A DNA stretch of 64,000 nucleotides, taken from positions 62,001 through 126,000 of the forward strand of contig QEYB01000610.1 of the NCBI GenBank assembly GCA_017562135.1, written 5' to 3'. The position numbers were made by a program, and so were the translations under genes. This document shows positions 38,241-52,300 of this stretch, in pieces; within the stretch, counting starts at the first letter, position 1; the number at the start of each line of letters is the position of its first letter. Source of the DNA: Dipylidium caninum (lineage: Eukaryota; Platyhelminthes; Cestoda; Cyclophyllidea; Dipylidiidae). Under the pieces are notes generated by a model, which saw only the letters and a program-made list of their open reading frames with translations, searched no databases and was not told where the DNA came from.

Positions 38241-41200
38241 TTCCACGTTAAGGTGAGCCGCGTTATAACCTCCACTAACATGCTAACTACATTTATCTCC
38301 TGCTGTGCTTGGACTGATAGACTCCACGTCAGCGGATAGAGTCTGTCGCAGAGCGGTGTCCATGAGACGCTTCAAGGGCGTTGGCGGCCCCACCTCACCT
38401 GATGTGGCCACGAATCAGTCAGTCCGGCAGTCAGTCGTTACTTCGGTCAGAGTCCATCGGAGACCCCAACATGTAATCGGAGAGTGTCCAAAGTGTTTTC
38501 GTGAAAATGTGCTTCTGCGATAAGATAAATGGGAACTGACAGGATAAAAGCAGATTTGCGACCTTACTTCCTGGCCTGTGGATTTAGCACAACCACGTCA
38601 TCTCAAACGAACATGTGTAGCCGAGCCCGTCTCGCAGCCGACTCCGTCTTTTAACTCTGCTTCTGTTTGTTGGGAGGTCGGATCGCGCGCGCCGCAGTGG
38701 CTGTTGACCTACGCCAAAACTTTTCGTCTAAATTATATTTAGTGATGGAGGAAGCCTACTAAATGCCGGCAGGGAAATGGTGGAAAAATGAAGTTTATTA
38801 GAAAGTGGTAAAGACGGAGGAGGACGCACGATTGGCCGCTTACGCTTGGATGGACAGACCTTAAACGAAAGAAGAGTCAAGTGCGAGCTGACGAGTCAAG
38901 AATACACAAACTCCTATTCGCCTGCCTGCGGTGTTCGGGACAAGAAAGAGGTCGCTGGGACTTGGGATTGTGGAAGTCGGGCTGCGTTGGCCATGGACGC
39001 CATATGCGGTCCGTAGGGCGTGTAAAGTGAGGTGAATGGAAAGTGCTACTAGGAGCCTCCAGTAGCAGTGTAAGCGCCGATTAGGTTCTGGGACGCGGGG
39101 CGGGTTGGGCGCTCCCCATGTGGACGAGGGAAATCGCACCGCCTCCTCAGTGGCAGTGGACGCAGACCGAGGGTTATTTGACCGATTTGAGCGATTTGCA
39201 ACCATCGAAGTTGGATGGGAACAACGCCTGCAAAATGCAGGCCATGAAGACGACGGTGATGGTGACGGCAGGAATAGGCGTTTCCCCTCTACTTTTAATT
39301 GATAGATTCCACTCATGTCCCACTTCCGACATTGGTGTCCACCATGGATTGATTGAGAATGGTTCCCGTCTCGTTAGGGCTGAATCAAGGCGTATTTGAC
39401 CAGTTATGGCGACCCTTAAGAGTGACAGATTTTAATTGGCCATGTTGAAAGCAACCAACCTTCCTGTTGGCCTCACTCGACCGTAGTGGAAAGGCGGACT
39501 ACGAAAACCGGACCACAATTGGGAATGGGGTAGAGGCGGTGGAAATAAGTTGGTCAAATTTGGAACAGGTTGGAGCCCTCCGGCACAGAAGCATGTCATA
39601 CGTGGGATTCGGGGACTTAATGAAATCGCGATATCGTAAACATGAGGAGAGCTTGTGTAGATGACGTGCAAGCAGACTTTTAAGCCTATGAACAAGGAGG
39701 TTTTTGTGAAACAAGGCTTACGGAGGAGGAGAATCTCGACCAGCCTCGAATGTCAATAAGCGCCATTTGTTTACATGTGTTGAGAGAGAAGATTCACTAA
39801 ACACCCTCGAGCCGAAACTGGAGTTGTTAATAAGACACAGTCAACGCAAAAGTAAAGAGGAAGACAGCCCAATGGAGGATCGCACTGAGTCTCAGCCGTC
39901 GCCTCGCAACGAAATACCCGCAGGTAGCGCAGCCGCTAACCCGTTCACGGTCCCAACTACCTGACTCCGGAGCTGCGTATTCATCTAGTATGCGTTTCGA
40001 AAAGAGGATGCAGCCGAATGAGCAAGGACAATGGACGAGGCCTCCTGGCACCTGCCTGGATGGGCAGGTAGAAGGCGTCGTGGCCAAATGACGCATTATT
40101 GCACCGTGGCGCTAGCAAGCCTGCGACTGACGAGTTGCAGAGGCGAACAGAGTGCGAATGAAATAACCAATCCGCCCGTTTTGGGCAACTTTGTGAGGCC
40201 ACCTTCAACCGCAAGCTGCTTTCTAGCCCACTCGCATGGCATGGAAAGCCGAGACCGGAGCCCGGAAAAGCCAATTTCCCGTCCGTTAAATAACCGCGAC
40301 AAACAAACGACAGTAATGCAGAGTGGTATTTGCCGAGCCTGGACCTCTCGTGCGCAGGACAAGAGGATTAGGCAATTTTTTGATCACATGTTATTCGTTC
40401 GTTAGTAATAACGCAGGTGTTCATCGGGGCTGGGAAAAATGCCCCGTCTAATCCCCAAAATCGTGTCTGATCGAGATGAACTGCTAACTCCGTTGGCGTA
40501 AGCCAACGTGGGTGCCTGTGTGGGTGGGTGGGAGGATGAATAGGCAGTCTTTTTTGTAGAGCTTAACCTCGGAATTTCCCTCTCTTTGCGCAAAGAGGAG
40601 CCATTGGATTGAGGTGTTTGTCGAGTAAAACGGAGCTTAATCGAGCGGGACGCTCTCTCAGTCTGTCTGATGCCGTGAGTGTCACCGATTTTTATTTGCT
40701 CAGGCATTTCAAACTATTCAGCGTCTTCCCAAGGTGACCATATGACGGCTGTAATTTGTGACCGCGCTGCTAGCGGGCAAAAGATGGAATGAAAGAAGCA
40801 CACGACTAGCATGGATTCCATTTTTCACCAAACGGTTGACATGCTGGTGGCTCCCGTAGTGATGTCTAACGTCGTCTCCCGTTTCGAGTACGGATGGGCT
40901 AATTGTGTGTCACAGGCTGTAAGAGGATAGGGTTTGGTGGCACGGAAGGGGAGGTCAAAGTGAAAACGTAGACCAGAGACAGACGTAAAACCCGCCATGA
41001 CTCAGTCCAGAATCCCTCAAATGCATGAATGCCCTTGGTTAGCTGAAAAATTGTCCAAGTCCAAGTGTCAAGATTTGGGAGAGGCGGAGTCATCTTCTAA
41101 ATCTCGCCGGCCTATTTATCATTCGAGCGTACGGAGGGAGGTGTCGTGTCGCCCATCCCTGGAGAGGCAACGTACTAAGGAAAATAAGCAGCCAAATTAG

Positions 41201-44200
41201 TAAATTGGATGGAGTGAGAAAAGCCGCCTTGACCTCTTTCAGCTGCGCCTCGTGAAGGTGGTGTCCCCAGAGGCTTCACATACACATGGGCAGAGAGCAT
41301 GGGAGCGAGGTGGGGCTCGGATTCGGGGGACCGGGGCAGAATGGCCCGTGACGGGCGGGCAGGCGATGAGGGATAGGCCGGTGGAACAGGAGAGATGGGA
41401 CCACCACCAGCGCGATGTGGTGGCATTGGGATAAGGCGTCAACGCAGTTTAACCCGCGTACTATCCATTTTTCAGCGGAAGGTGAAGCACACGAGGGAAA
41501 CGCGTTTAGGCTTTTTAATTTACAAAAAAGTGTGACTCCGGAAATGAACGCTAACCCCGCGCCCTCGTGATGGCAGGAAGGCAGGCAGGGAGGAGGGCGG
41601 TTGAGCCGCCGCGACGCCCTGCCCTTCGCTGCCCTCGCCTGCCCTGACACGGGCGCACCCAGTCCACGCTGATGCAATCGTCTCCACACGGACGCGCACA
41701 GTGGCGGTGCGGAACAGTGGTTGCCAGAACCTCGTGCAGGAAATCACTCTGCAAAGTCCAATTTGACGAGGGTCGCGAGTGAAGCCACTGGCCATTTTCC
41801 AAGCTGAGCGTTGGGGAACACTGCGGATTGAGTGGGAGGAGCGGAGGTCGGAGAAGTCGGGCAGTTATTTGGTCGGTTTCACATCAGCAGGCACTTTTCC
41901 TGGCCAAGAGGAGAGGTTGAGAGAGGGGCCGGGCTCGTCTACCGCATTTGCTTCTGGTTAAATTTGTCCGAGAGACAATATTTGCGAAAAGTCGAGACAT
42001 GTGGCCTGGAGAATGCTAAAATGTGGTCATTTTTATGGAAGACGCTGCCCCAGGCTTGATAGGCGCCCTACATGCGCATGAATGGGAATTTGACGATGAG
42101 CACGAGGCATGACTGAACATAAAGGTGAGTTGTATCTTCCGCCGCCTATGACGGTCTCGGGGTGCCGACGTGCCACAGAGCCCGAGTTAAAGTGAGCCCC
42201 GGCGCGGGAAATCGTGCCCTGCCCCTCGGCGTCGCCTTGATCGGCCAGCCATGGACAGTTAGTCGCACAAGGACGGACCGCAACAAACCGATTGGTCGAT
42301 CCCCACCAAAGTGAACTAGGCAACCAGGCGGCCGACTTGATAAGGCAGCGGTGAAAGGAGAGGAAATTTCTCCTGCCCATAATGCACCAGTGCGTGTAAG
42401 TGGGCAACGCGTGAACAAGGCAAAATTGCACACCAGCGTGGCTGCACCTCTGCGCGGCTGCAAGGCATATGGGGCGAGTAATCGTGTCTGCTAGAAGCAT
42501 TTGCGCTAAGCCCAAGGCGAAGCAATGGCTTCTAACAAGATGCAACTGCTTACCACAGCGACTGGTGTGGAGCAGCTCCTTCCGAGAGTGGATGACGGGG
42601 TCCAAACGATGCTTCTGAAAGCGCAAGGCCCTCCGATGTTGGCCTATTTGGTCTGCCTCAGTTAGGTAGAGTGCCGTCAACAGGCTTCGTGACTTGCCTG
42701 CAAAGATCGCATGAGAAATGTACGGCTGAATGGCTGGCAGAAGTAAGGCTGGACAAATGATGAAGGTGGATCCGTGAGTGCGCCGCAGAGATATTGAGAT
42801 TGCCTATGCCAAGAAAAAAGCAGAAGTAGGTGGGGAAGTTTAGCCAGTAGGCGTCCGACAAGAGTCTATTTTTGGACCTCGTGTGCTTGTGTACGTGGCA
42901 TCGAAACTTCAGTACACTTTTGGACGAACACAAATGGCCTATTAAATCCCAAGAGGCGTGCAGTGGTGAGAGACAGATTTAAATTGTAGCAGGAAGGATC
43001 GCCTTCAGGACAGGGGACTGGCATCATAAAATGAACGACCCGCGTGTCTGCACTCTCTGCAGGGTCAGGACCGAACCGTGGAGGGCCATCGAGGACGGGG
43101 AGGCAGATTATGGAGTGGCTTCATCCTCCTTCGGCATGCGTGCTTCATCGAGAAAAGTCCACGTTGCCAGGCAGTCCATTAATAACGTGTAAAAATGCGT
43201 AAATTTTAGTGACGAGAGGACAGGACGCGAAGGCAGCCACCGGGAGTTCAGGAGGCCAATCTCTTCTCCACACAAGTGAAGAATTTGTCGGCAGCGCAGG
43301 TAATCGGGGGAGTAGTTTTTGCCGTAACGAATGATGTGTATTAGACAGATTTAGAGAAAAACCCTCCATTGGATGTTGACTTCCAAAAGGCCTCACGGAG
43401 AACATGACGCACCAACCTAAAGGAGGTCTATTTTCCCCCAAGGTCTCAATCAATCCTACCGGCCAACTTTACAGTGGCTTTTGCACATGTGGAGTCCTTC
43501 TGGCAACTGAGGACCGGATAAAATATGTCATGCTTGGCATTTGATGCACAATGATAATGTTAAGCACCGAAATACCTTGGTGGCATTAATGAAAATTCAC
43601 ACCAACAGCTTGGTCGGACTGGACAGTTTAAACAGCCACGTGAATGCCTTCTGATTTTGGATTTACCCTTGCGAATGAGTCTACGTCAAAGAGAGCTTTG
43701 CGCGCTCGGAGGCATCGTAGAGTGGGTGGCACAAGACTACCGGTCGACCGACCTCGACTGACGACCCTCACAACGGCGAACGGTAAGGCAAGTGACTGTA
43801 GTTTCTTTTCCCTTCGACACTCGACTTTTTGTTAATCTACTGGCGTCAAGTTCATACTCGCGCGCGGATGGGTCCACTGAAGTTTCGCCTCAAGCCGAGG
43901 AAATTGGCATCCAGAGTAGTAGGCGCCAACAAACTATTCCCCGCTCCCTGGGAAATGGGTGGAGGAGGGCGAAACATGTCAAAATCGCGGCAAATAAGTA
44001 AGAACGAAGCTCACAAGCATGCTTCAGTTTCTTGAAAACTAAGGTGTAAATCTATATATCCGGCGATTTGTGTCCGGTAGGATGGTATGTGTTAGCGCCA
44101 AGAAGGCGGAGGCACCGCGCCATCCTCGCAGCTATTCACCCTGTTAGAGTTGGTCCACAGTGATTGCCCGTTTTCTGAAGGTAAAACCTGAATCCAGCCT

Positions 44201-45340
44201 CGGGAGTCGAAGGGAGAGGCGATCCTTCCTCCCCCCCACCAAATTTGACGAAAGGGCGATTTCTGTTTTGCTGGACAGGCCGCGGATGCGTGACTCTGTC
44301 CGCGAAAGCGCCAGTCTGTTCGTACACTTCCTCGGTGGCGTCCTTGCCGCGAATCGGAAGGCATGTGCATGGCTAGTCGACGGGATTTGGGGAAATTGAG
44401 TCGAAGAAGCAGGTCGGCATCCTTTGCTACTTTCCTCTTATCCGTGTGAACATGGTTGCCGTGTTCCCATGACCTTTTTGGCCTGACTCAACATTGCCAT
44501 GCCCGACAGGCCCCGCCTCGTAAAATGAGCCCAGATAATATGTGACCCACAACAATCGGACCAGTCATTGCTTCCTGGCCGTAATTTCTTCCCACCTTAG
44601 CCCCAGTAAGGCATGGTCCGAAAATTTATCAGTCAATCCAGCAATAGGCGAATCCACTGCAAGGCTTGACGAAGAATGGGCATCGTGGCGTCGCAGGCTG
44701 AGTTCTAGGGCGCGGGAGTGGTCGAATTCCACATTTGGGCGTCTTTTCAGCGTATACTTATTTCACCGTTTGCGTTTTTCTTATAGACATCAAAAGAGGT
44801 GGAATTAAAACCCGATTTTTCAATAACCCAAGGCATAAATAAGCAGGTAAAAGGGTCAATGCAGAGAGTTCGTTAACTAGGCAGCATCTATGCCTTCGAG
44901 GCTGCTAAGCTACGCACAGTGTTCCAGATCGTAAGCAGCATTGGATGAGAGCCTTCCAATCCTGCGACGCATCCTCCAGTGAAAATCCTCAGAAAAGGAA
45001 TTACGGGGCCTGGTATTATGCGGCTTGAGTTTCGTACCCGAATGCTTTCGGGCTGGGTCCGCAACTGCCGTGAATATTGTCGAAGCCACGAGTCGGCAAT
45101 GCTTGAAGTCCAATGGCAGATCAAAACATAAGCTCTCGACTGTCGAAATCGTGAAAAGTTGCTCTGGTCACTGGTACATTCCTACTACATTTGCGCGCTA
45201 TGACAGTCACCAGGGCCTTGTGTCAACTAACTGCGGCCCTCAAGGAGGGCGGAGGAGGGGTGATTTCGTGGCCAACAGAGCAGACTCCCAATGCCCTGAC
45301 TGCATCCTGGTACGAGTTCGCTACTCCCGGCTGGAGGCAG
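38241..45340. other. Gene-free stretch
   Basis: About 7 kb with no recognisable gene, RNA or repeat. Open frames up to about 215 codons occur (for example minus 42033-42680) but are rich in Cys, His and Trp and have no codon bias, so they are read as chance frames. Isolated CCAAT/ATTGG motifs occur (for example near 40168 and 42290) without other promoter signals. Confidence 0.45.
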
Positions 45341-45430
45341 CCAATTCGGCTGCGACGGGACAGGTGGTCGACTGCCCGTGCTGGCGGTGATTGGTTCGAG
45401 CGAGTGATCAGACAGCTCAGATCCGCCAAT
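45341..45430. promoter_or_regulatory. Cluster of three CCAAT-type boxes in a GC-rich block
   Basis: CCAAT at 45341-45345, ATTGG at 45390-45394 and CCAAT at 45426-45430 are spaced about 49 and 36 bp apart in GC-rich sequence with several CpGs. Multiple NF-Y-type sites at this spacing are typical of TATA-less promoters, but no downstream coding exon on either strand could be attached. Motif-based inference only. Confidence 0.3.
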
Positions 45431-46684
45431 GGGAGCGATCCGCTCGGAAGAGGAGCACGGATCGAACACCCGGAACCAGACTCTAAATTGAGGGTGGGTC
45501 CTCACCAACATCGCAGCCACGAGCAGACAAAGGTGGGCTCACTTTTGACCCATTTACGTTATCCACTTTCCCAATCACCACTCCCACGGCATAAAGCCTA
45601 GTAATGCATTAACATAGGAGCAATCGGCTGTCTTTATCACTGCCTCCTGTAGAGTGTGTCACAGGCACGTTAAGTCGGCCAGGCCGTCGCATATGTGCGA
45701 TGGGCGACCGCAGAGGACCTCTTGTCACTCCCAGACAACGTTGTGTGCGTTAGTTTCTGTCTCTCTATGTGCGCGTGCGTGCTGGTCTGCAGTGGACATG
45801 CAGTAGTGCGGGACTGGGCTCCCGCCACTCCGCTGGCACAGCGAGACGGTGGATGGGGGGAGGCGGGGTCGGGGGAGTAGAAGTATGCCCCGGGGGTAGG
45901 AGGCACTTCCCGCAATGTGCGCCCAACGCCTTATGATGAGGGAAGGTGTGGGGCTCACACCGGTCCACAATTGGCGTTTCGGCGGTATTTTTGCAATCAT
46001 GCAAAAATTTATTGGAACACTGTGAGTAGAAAATGATAAACTTAACGCGTTTTGGCCTCAAATGCACGCAATAAGTGACACTGGCTGGCAGAAAAAGAAT
46101 TCCTCAGTTACTCCGGTTTTCTGCAAGGGCACCTCGGATATAGCTGCTTTTACGTCGTGCACGAGTAAACCTCGTTTACCAGCAATGAAGTTGACATCTG
46201 GGCTTTTCGCACGGGTCACAGGCTGTTTTCTTTTGGCCACCAATTTTACCAAGGAAAAAGGTCCCATGGAAGAGCCTGATGAACCATTTTTGGTGCACGG
46301 AGTGCGCCATTAAAGAGCATCTGTCAAAATACCCGCTCCTGTTCCCGGGGAGGTGTTTCAGGCTAAGAGGAGCAGGCGGTAGGCCTGTAAACCTCAATGC
46401 AATGCTCCATGAGGCCGCTTTGATAATGTCACAATAGCCTTCTGGCGTACGAGCACCGCTAAACGGGAGGAAATGCGGTTTTGCGCTTCGTCAATATAAA
46501 GGTAAATGGGCAGCGGTAGGAGTGGTGAACTCAATTACTCCAACGTTCAACTACTGGCGTTAAGAAATAAGGGGGGTACTCATCCCAAACGCCAGAATGG
46601 GGAAGTGGGCACACGAAATGGCGAGTTTAAAGCAGGCGCGGAGGCGGAAGGTGGATATAACCAGACCATTTCACCTCGGATGGT

Positions 46685-46787
46685 ATGCTGGGCTGGGCCA
46701 AAGGGTAACCTTCGTGCGGCGCATGCGCCCTTGCGGTATGAATGAAAGATTAGCAACGGCTGGACCGTCTCGTAGGTGGATTTGCAG
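46685..46787 (+). repeat. Copy A of a diverged 103-bp direct duplication
   Basis: This segment aligns without gaps to 46910-47012. Counting by eye, 81 of 103 positions are identical. The best-conserved blocks are GGCTGGGCCAA near the left end and TATGAATGAAAGATT in the centre. No known repeat family is recognised. Confidence 0.8.
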
Positions 46788-46909
46788 CAGCTCGAGACAT
46801 CGGACAGGATGTTGCAGGATTGAGATGTCGGCTGCTGAAATTTCAAATCTAGCATCGTTATCTCAAGCGGAGAACGAGGAGGAAGTTGGGGCGGATGCAG
46901 TTGAAGCAA

Positions 46910-47012
46910 ATGCTAGGCTGGGCCAAGGGGTGACCCTCTTGTGACTTTTACGCCTTTGCAGTATGAATGAAAGATTTATAACGGCGGGACCGTCCCGAAG
47001 ATGGACGTGCAG
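46910..47012 (+). repeat. Copy B of a diverged 103-bp direct duplication
   Basis: The second copy lies exactly 225 bp downstream of copy A in the same orientation. No open frame is shared by both copies, so the conservation is not obviously coding. Some weaker similarity continues to the left of both copies with a gap. Confidence 0.8.
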
Positions 47013-49315
47013 TTGTCATGAGAGTAGACGCGCCGCTGGCAAAGAAGGACGTCGGCACGACCTACTGACCCGTTAGCGCGGTAATGCTTGAAGGGAGTTA
47101 TTTTTAAAACTCTGCCACCATTTGGCCCGACTCGCCACCGCTGCGCAGAGAGCGGCCCGATTCATGTTAGCAGGTGAGATCACCACGAAGTGGACCAAGA
47201 AGTGCGAAAATGGTGAGGACAACACCTTTTCCGGCCGCTTTCGCACTCTCCTTTAGACCATTTTGGTGGGTATTAGCGCTGGCAAAATTGCCCTCCTCCA
47301 GGGTGGCAGTCGTTCGCCCTGAAGAGAGGCAGCTTGAGTGGCACTTAAAGCGAGGTAATCGGTTAAACTACCTCGCTCTTTTGAGTGACTGGCTTCCGGA
47401 GTGGATTTCACGGATGCCTTACGCTGCATATGGCCACAAACCGGGTCTGAGGGGACCATTTGATGCACGCAGGTAGTCCGACAATGGATTCATTCTCCCC
47501 AAACCGGCCCGCTGTTTAAGCATCCATGTTGGCTCACCGCGTAGGTATCACCTAAGGTAAGGCCACAATACCACGAATCTATCATACTCGCAGTGCAGTT
47601 CGTTTTGTTTTGCGCTCCCATCGACTTGGTTGTTGGAAGGGAGGAAGAGGTGGTGGTTGGTATTTGAATGACAGTCCGGAGATTGACAGATTAGTGGCGC
47701 TGGAGGCTGTTTGGCCACGCTTCCTGCTGGATCAAGCGTTTATGCTATCGGGTGAGGACTCATGTACCTGTTGTTTACAATGAGAAATTTTCAAACTATT
47801 TTCCTCGAGGTCATGGACCCTTGAGGGGTTGCTAACTGTGGTTGTGTACAGCATTTGGCGGCGTTTTACCCCCCATGAGTTGCAAGAGTCAATGAATGAT
47901 CAAAGAACAGGCGTCCACTACCTCCTATAACGAGCGAAACACAAAACCCCCAAGTTACGCGTGTGAGTGGCCGCGTTTGCAGTGGAGTGAAAGAGCCTTC
48001 ATTAGACCCCATTAGCACGAGCCTTAAATCACAGTAAGACGGTAATTTCGGTAAGTTCCTTTCTGGAATTGGCAAAAAAAAACGTAGTGAGGGGACTTGT
48101 TCCGGCTGGGGCTGAATTGTTAAAGTTAATGTGGTGGGACGCAATGGGACAGCGGGAGGATCGTTGTCGGACCCCATCTGGTGAATGCGTGGACGAGCGA
48201 GCGAGGAGTGGACAGGCAGACGGACGCATTTGGTGGGACAAACAGGCGGCCCAGTTGCGGATCTGCTGCCTTCGCCGCGCGTGCGTGCGTGCATGTGCCT
48301 GCCACCGCCGTGACGAATGCGGACGAGGGGAGAAGCGACCGTTCACACTTCCCCGCTGCTGTGCGTCTGTGTAACAGCGCTGCTTTACCGTCTCCGTTGC
48401 CACTTTTAGCTGGAGCACGTAGACGCATTATCCTCTCGTGGATCAACTGTTTGCGGTGGCAGAGTCGTGTAGGATTACGCGGTTAAAGTAATTGCCCTCT
48501 TCCCTGTAAGTTAATGGCCTCCTTTCCGCGACTCCCTTTAATTTGCATAAGGCACTTGGCTTGTTCTTGCATCAAGTAATCTAGCATCTTGTAAGCACGC
48601 TGCCGTTAGAGCAACGGCGCCGGCACAAAGTGGGATTAGATGAGTGGGAATTGTTAGGTGGGTGAGAGCATCACCAAATTAACCAAAGTGGAGTCCCGGG
48701 TAAACGACGGCGTGTTTAGCCCTCTTTGGTGTGACACGCCATCTCACTGTGGGCAAAAGAACATTAACCATCTCCCCTACGTAAAATATGATTTATTGCC
48801 ACACTTGTCTAGTCCCTTTTCCCACTCAACCCAACAACACCACCTGAGGTGATAGCGAGGAGCTTTCGCTAAAGTATTCGCTCATTGCCACCCAGCAAAA
48901 AGCAGGGGTGGCCGGAGCCTGTCGCAGTCATGCGTACGCCTTGAAGGCGGCCGGTGTCGCACCAACAACCTTATGGACGTTCTGTTTCGTCGCGGTTTCG
49001 CAGAAGAAGGGAATCTAGCAAATTTGCGTTGGCAGCGCACTCCTTATCCCCCGTCGCCACTCGACGAACAGTTTGCTGTGCAAAGCTTCGATTTTACTCC
49101 CCTCTGATCACTACCAGTAAAATTAATTTTTCATTGTTTTAACCCCGAAATGCAGTGACGTATGGTGATAGAGCGTCTGCGTCCACCCAAATGGCGTTCA
49201 TTCGCCACTACCGCCCCAGTCTCTTGCGCAGATCAGAATAACGATGAGGCAGGGGAGCGGTGGACACTCTAATTTATAGTTGTTTACGAATTCTCAGCAG
49301 GTGCAGCATTATAAT
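47013..49315. other. Upstream region of the FHL gene, nothing assignable
   Basis: No exon or RNA gene is recognised. An 88-codon ATG frame at 47210-47476 has natural-looking composition but no other support. Just before the FHL start codon, TTCTCAGCAGGTGCAG (ending near 49306) resembles a splice acceptor, so FHL may have a non-coding first exon somewhere in this interval. Confidence 0.35.
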
Positions 49316-52300
49316 ATGACGGGGGCTGACTCTGGAGAGAATTTCCAATGCACAAAATGTGAAAAGTCCTTGGTGGGACAACGTTACATCCTGAATTCGG
49401 AGAAGCCCTACTGCATCGACTGCTACGACGCCAACTTCACCAACGTGTGTGCCGCTTGTGGCGAGAGAATAACCTCGGCTTCGAAGGTAAGCCTCGACCG
49501 CCTTTCTACCGATACCTTTCTCCTCCCATGGCAGCTCACTGCTGCACAGCCGAGGCAACTCCTCCTCCGGCCGACGCTTAGAGTGGCCTGGGCCTCAAAT
49601 GGTCGCATGAACTCGCGTCTTGAGGGGTGGGTGGGGGCGGGGGCAGTGGTGCAAGTAACGTCGCACCGCCGGCCAGCATGTGAACCAGAATCGACGATCC
49701 GAACAGATGACGGGGCACACTCGAACGCGGGTGATGATGATACCGGAGACTACACGGAAAATCGCTCTGGTGCCTGAAAGTGCAGGACAAGCAGGAAATA
49801 CATTGCCTGAACTCGTGGTGGACATGATCGAGCTATAAGATGCTAGGGAGGCAGAAGTAGTACCGCATTCCTCCGGGTTGAGCTTGGGCCGGTAGTCGGC
49901 AGACTGCTGTTGAATCGGTGGAGAACGCGTCGGCACGACATTGACTACTAAGGCGGGGCGGAGGGAGCATTGCGCGTCTCTCTTGATAAACTGGCACAAA
50001 AGGGCATGGTGGAGCGAGAGACGCAACGGTTCCCAGGGATCCTTGCCCGGTCCTTTGGCTCGGCACGGCCGTGTTGGCGAATGGACCTTTCCCGTCGGCT
50101 CCCCCGTCAATGGCCGCGGTTCACGGGGATGCGGCCGTCGACTGTTGCTGAGTCAACCTGTCCAACCGACCTACTCCGGGGCGACCTGTTTATTCTTCGG
50201 CTAAAATCAACGTATATTTTGGGAGGTTTACTTGAAATAGGCGATATGCTCAAATGATCGAAATGTGGTGAACCGTCCGGCTGGATGACTTAGAGTGGCC
50301 GGCCCTGTCACATATGGAGTTATTTTTACGCCGGTTTTGTAGGACCTCTCCTTCCAAGACCGTCACTGGCACGAGGCCTGCTTCGTTTGCATGGAGTGCA
50401 AGACCTCGCTGGCTGACCGCCCTTTCGCCACGAAGGACGACGCGATCTTCTGCCCCGACTGCTTCGACGAGAAGTTCGCCGCCCGTTGCGACGGCTGCGG
50501 CAAGACCTTCAAGGCGGCGATGCGTAAATACGAGTACAAGGGCGGTGCGTGGCACGAGGAGTGCTTCCTCTGTGTCGAGTGCCACCAGCCCATTGGTGCG
50601 AAGAGTTTCATTCCTCGTGGCAACGATATCATCTGCGTGCAGTGTTACGAGGATAAATTTGCACAAAAGTGTGCTAAATGCGAAACGGTAGGCGGGACAG
50701 TAGGGCAGGGCCGTCATTTGCTACCCCCCTCCCCCCTCTCCCTCCCGCCTGACTCCCCACCCCACCCCACTCCGCGCTGCGTAGGCATCGGCTTACTCCG
50801 GCCTGGAAGTTGGGTGCCGTTAAGACCACTCAAGCAGCATCCACCGCGCGATTTCCCCTTGCCAACATATGATCTGATTATAACGCATTTTTGAGGCTGT
50901 TGGCAAGTCGAGAGCAACACTGGGGAACGGAATGAAGAGCGAGGCAGGCAGGCCAGTCTATTCACTCATCTGACAGCGATTATGCAGGGGTAAAAAGAAC
51001 GGAAAGGTCATTGTGGAAGGGCTTTGTTTGCCGCTCTGGGCTAGGCATCCTGCCCAACATGCATTATGCAGAGGCTACGAACGGAGAAAAGAACGCCAAA
51101 ATGTGTTTGCTTCCATTGGAAGACTTCCAAGATGAATAACGTGGGATAGAGGGGGTGCAGCGCCGCACGAATAGGCATATTTGCAGTGTTGCCTAAGGAG
51201 AGCGGAGGTGATTTGGGAAGACAGAATCCCCTGGGACCTCAGCAGTTGCATTTGCAGGTGCAATGCCGACAAAGAAGATGCAGTTACTTGGCGAATGGTC
51301 TGCAAAAGTGTTCGTCCAGTGGATCCGCGCGTCGGCGGGTACCCGCGGAAGGGACGCCTGTGAGCCCGCGAGGGTCCGACTCACTCGCCTGCCAACTAAC
51401 TATTTCCGACTGAAGTGAGAGCAACAGCTCCATTGCTTGAGTCAGCACCCACGACTTTAGCAGAGGCTGTTAAGATCTTGTTAAGGGCAGCCCTTTTCAA
51501 ACTGGTTTTCACACGTCGATGAGGTAACACATTTTGTAATTTCCACGTTTCGTAAAAAAGACAAACCACGCATTAAAAATGTTTACATATGTGGAGCAAC
51601 CGTCTGTGAAAGCGAGTGATGTCTTCCACCCATCAGCACCAGAACTGTCACGCTGGAGCCAGGAACTGTTCCTAAGTGACGAGGTCAACCTCATGTCTTA
51701 GTACAAACGATTTCAGGTCATAAACAAGGGCGGCATAACGTACAAGGGCCAGCCGTGGCACAAGGAATGCTTTCTGTGCGCCAACTGTGGCAACCAACTA
51801 GCGGGCCAGAAATTTACCTCCAAAGATGACAAAATTTACTGCGCCGACTGCTACTCGGAGCTCTTCGCGAAGCGCTGCTCTGCCTGCTCCAAACCAATTT
51901 CTGGTAAGTGCTCCTCTGCGGAGCGGCCGCATCCCTCGCTCTCTGCAGACGGTCAAGTTATCAACTTCACCCTCGCCAATAGACTCATTCCTCTCCTAGA
52001 CCGACGCACTGAGACAGCTTTCGTTCAGTCTGAGGGTCCCAGACCCTTCCGAGAAGGACCCGCAAAGTGGTATTTAATCAACGAGCCTCTTCTCTGTTAG
52101 TCCGAGGCACAAAGTAACAAATACCACGAGCACCACACGATGGAAGGCCACTTGCGCAGAGACCAGAAGCCGAGCTCTGTTGCCATCCGCCCCCATTCAC
52201 CGAGACGCGGGTCTGTCGGGAGACGCATGTAAACTCGGGTTGTTTTGTCGGTAACGAATCGCCATGGCGTCGCTCCACAACCGATGATGGAAGAAGTGAG

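Noticed and set aside
42033..42680. 215-codon open frame on minus
   Set aside because: No true ATG at the start, unnatural composition (many Cys, His, Trp) and no codon bias.
49280..49315. Twelve-codon extension upstream of FHL Met
   Set aside because: It begins at TTG, not ATG, and overlaps a splice-acceptor-like AG; the family has a very short leader, so ATG 49316 is preferred.
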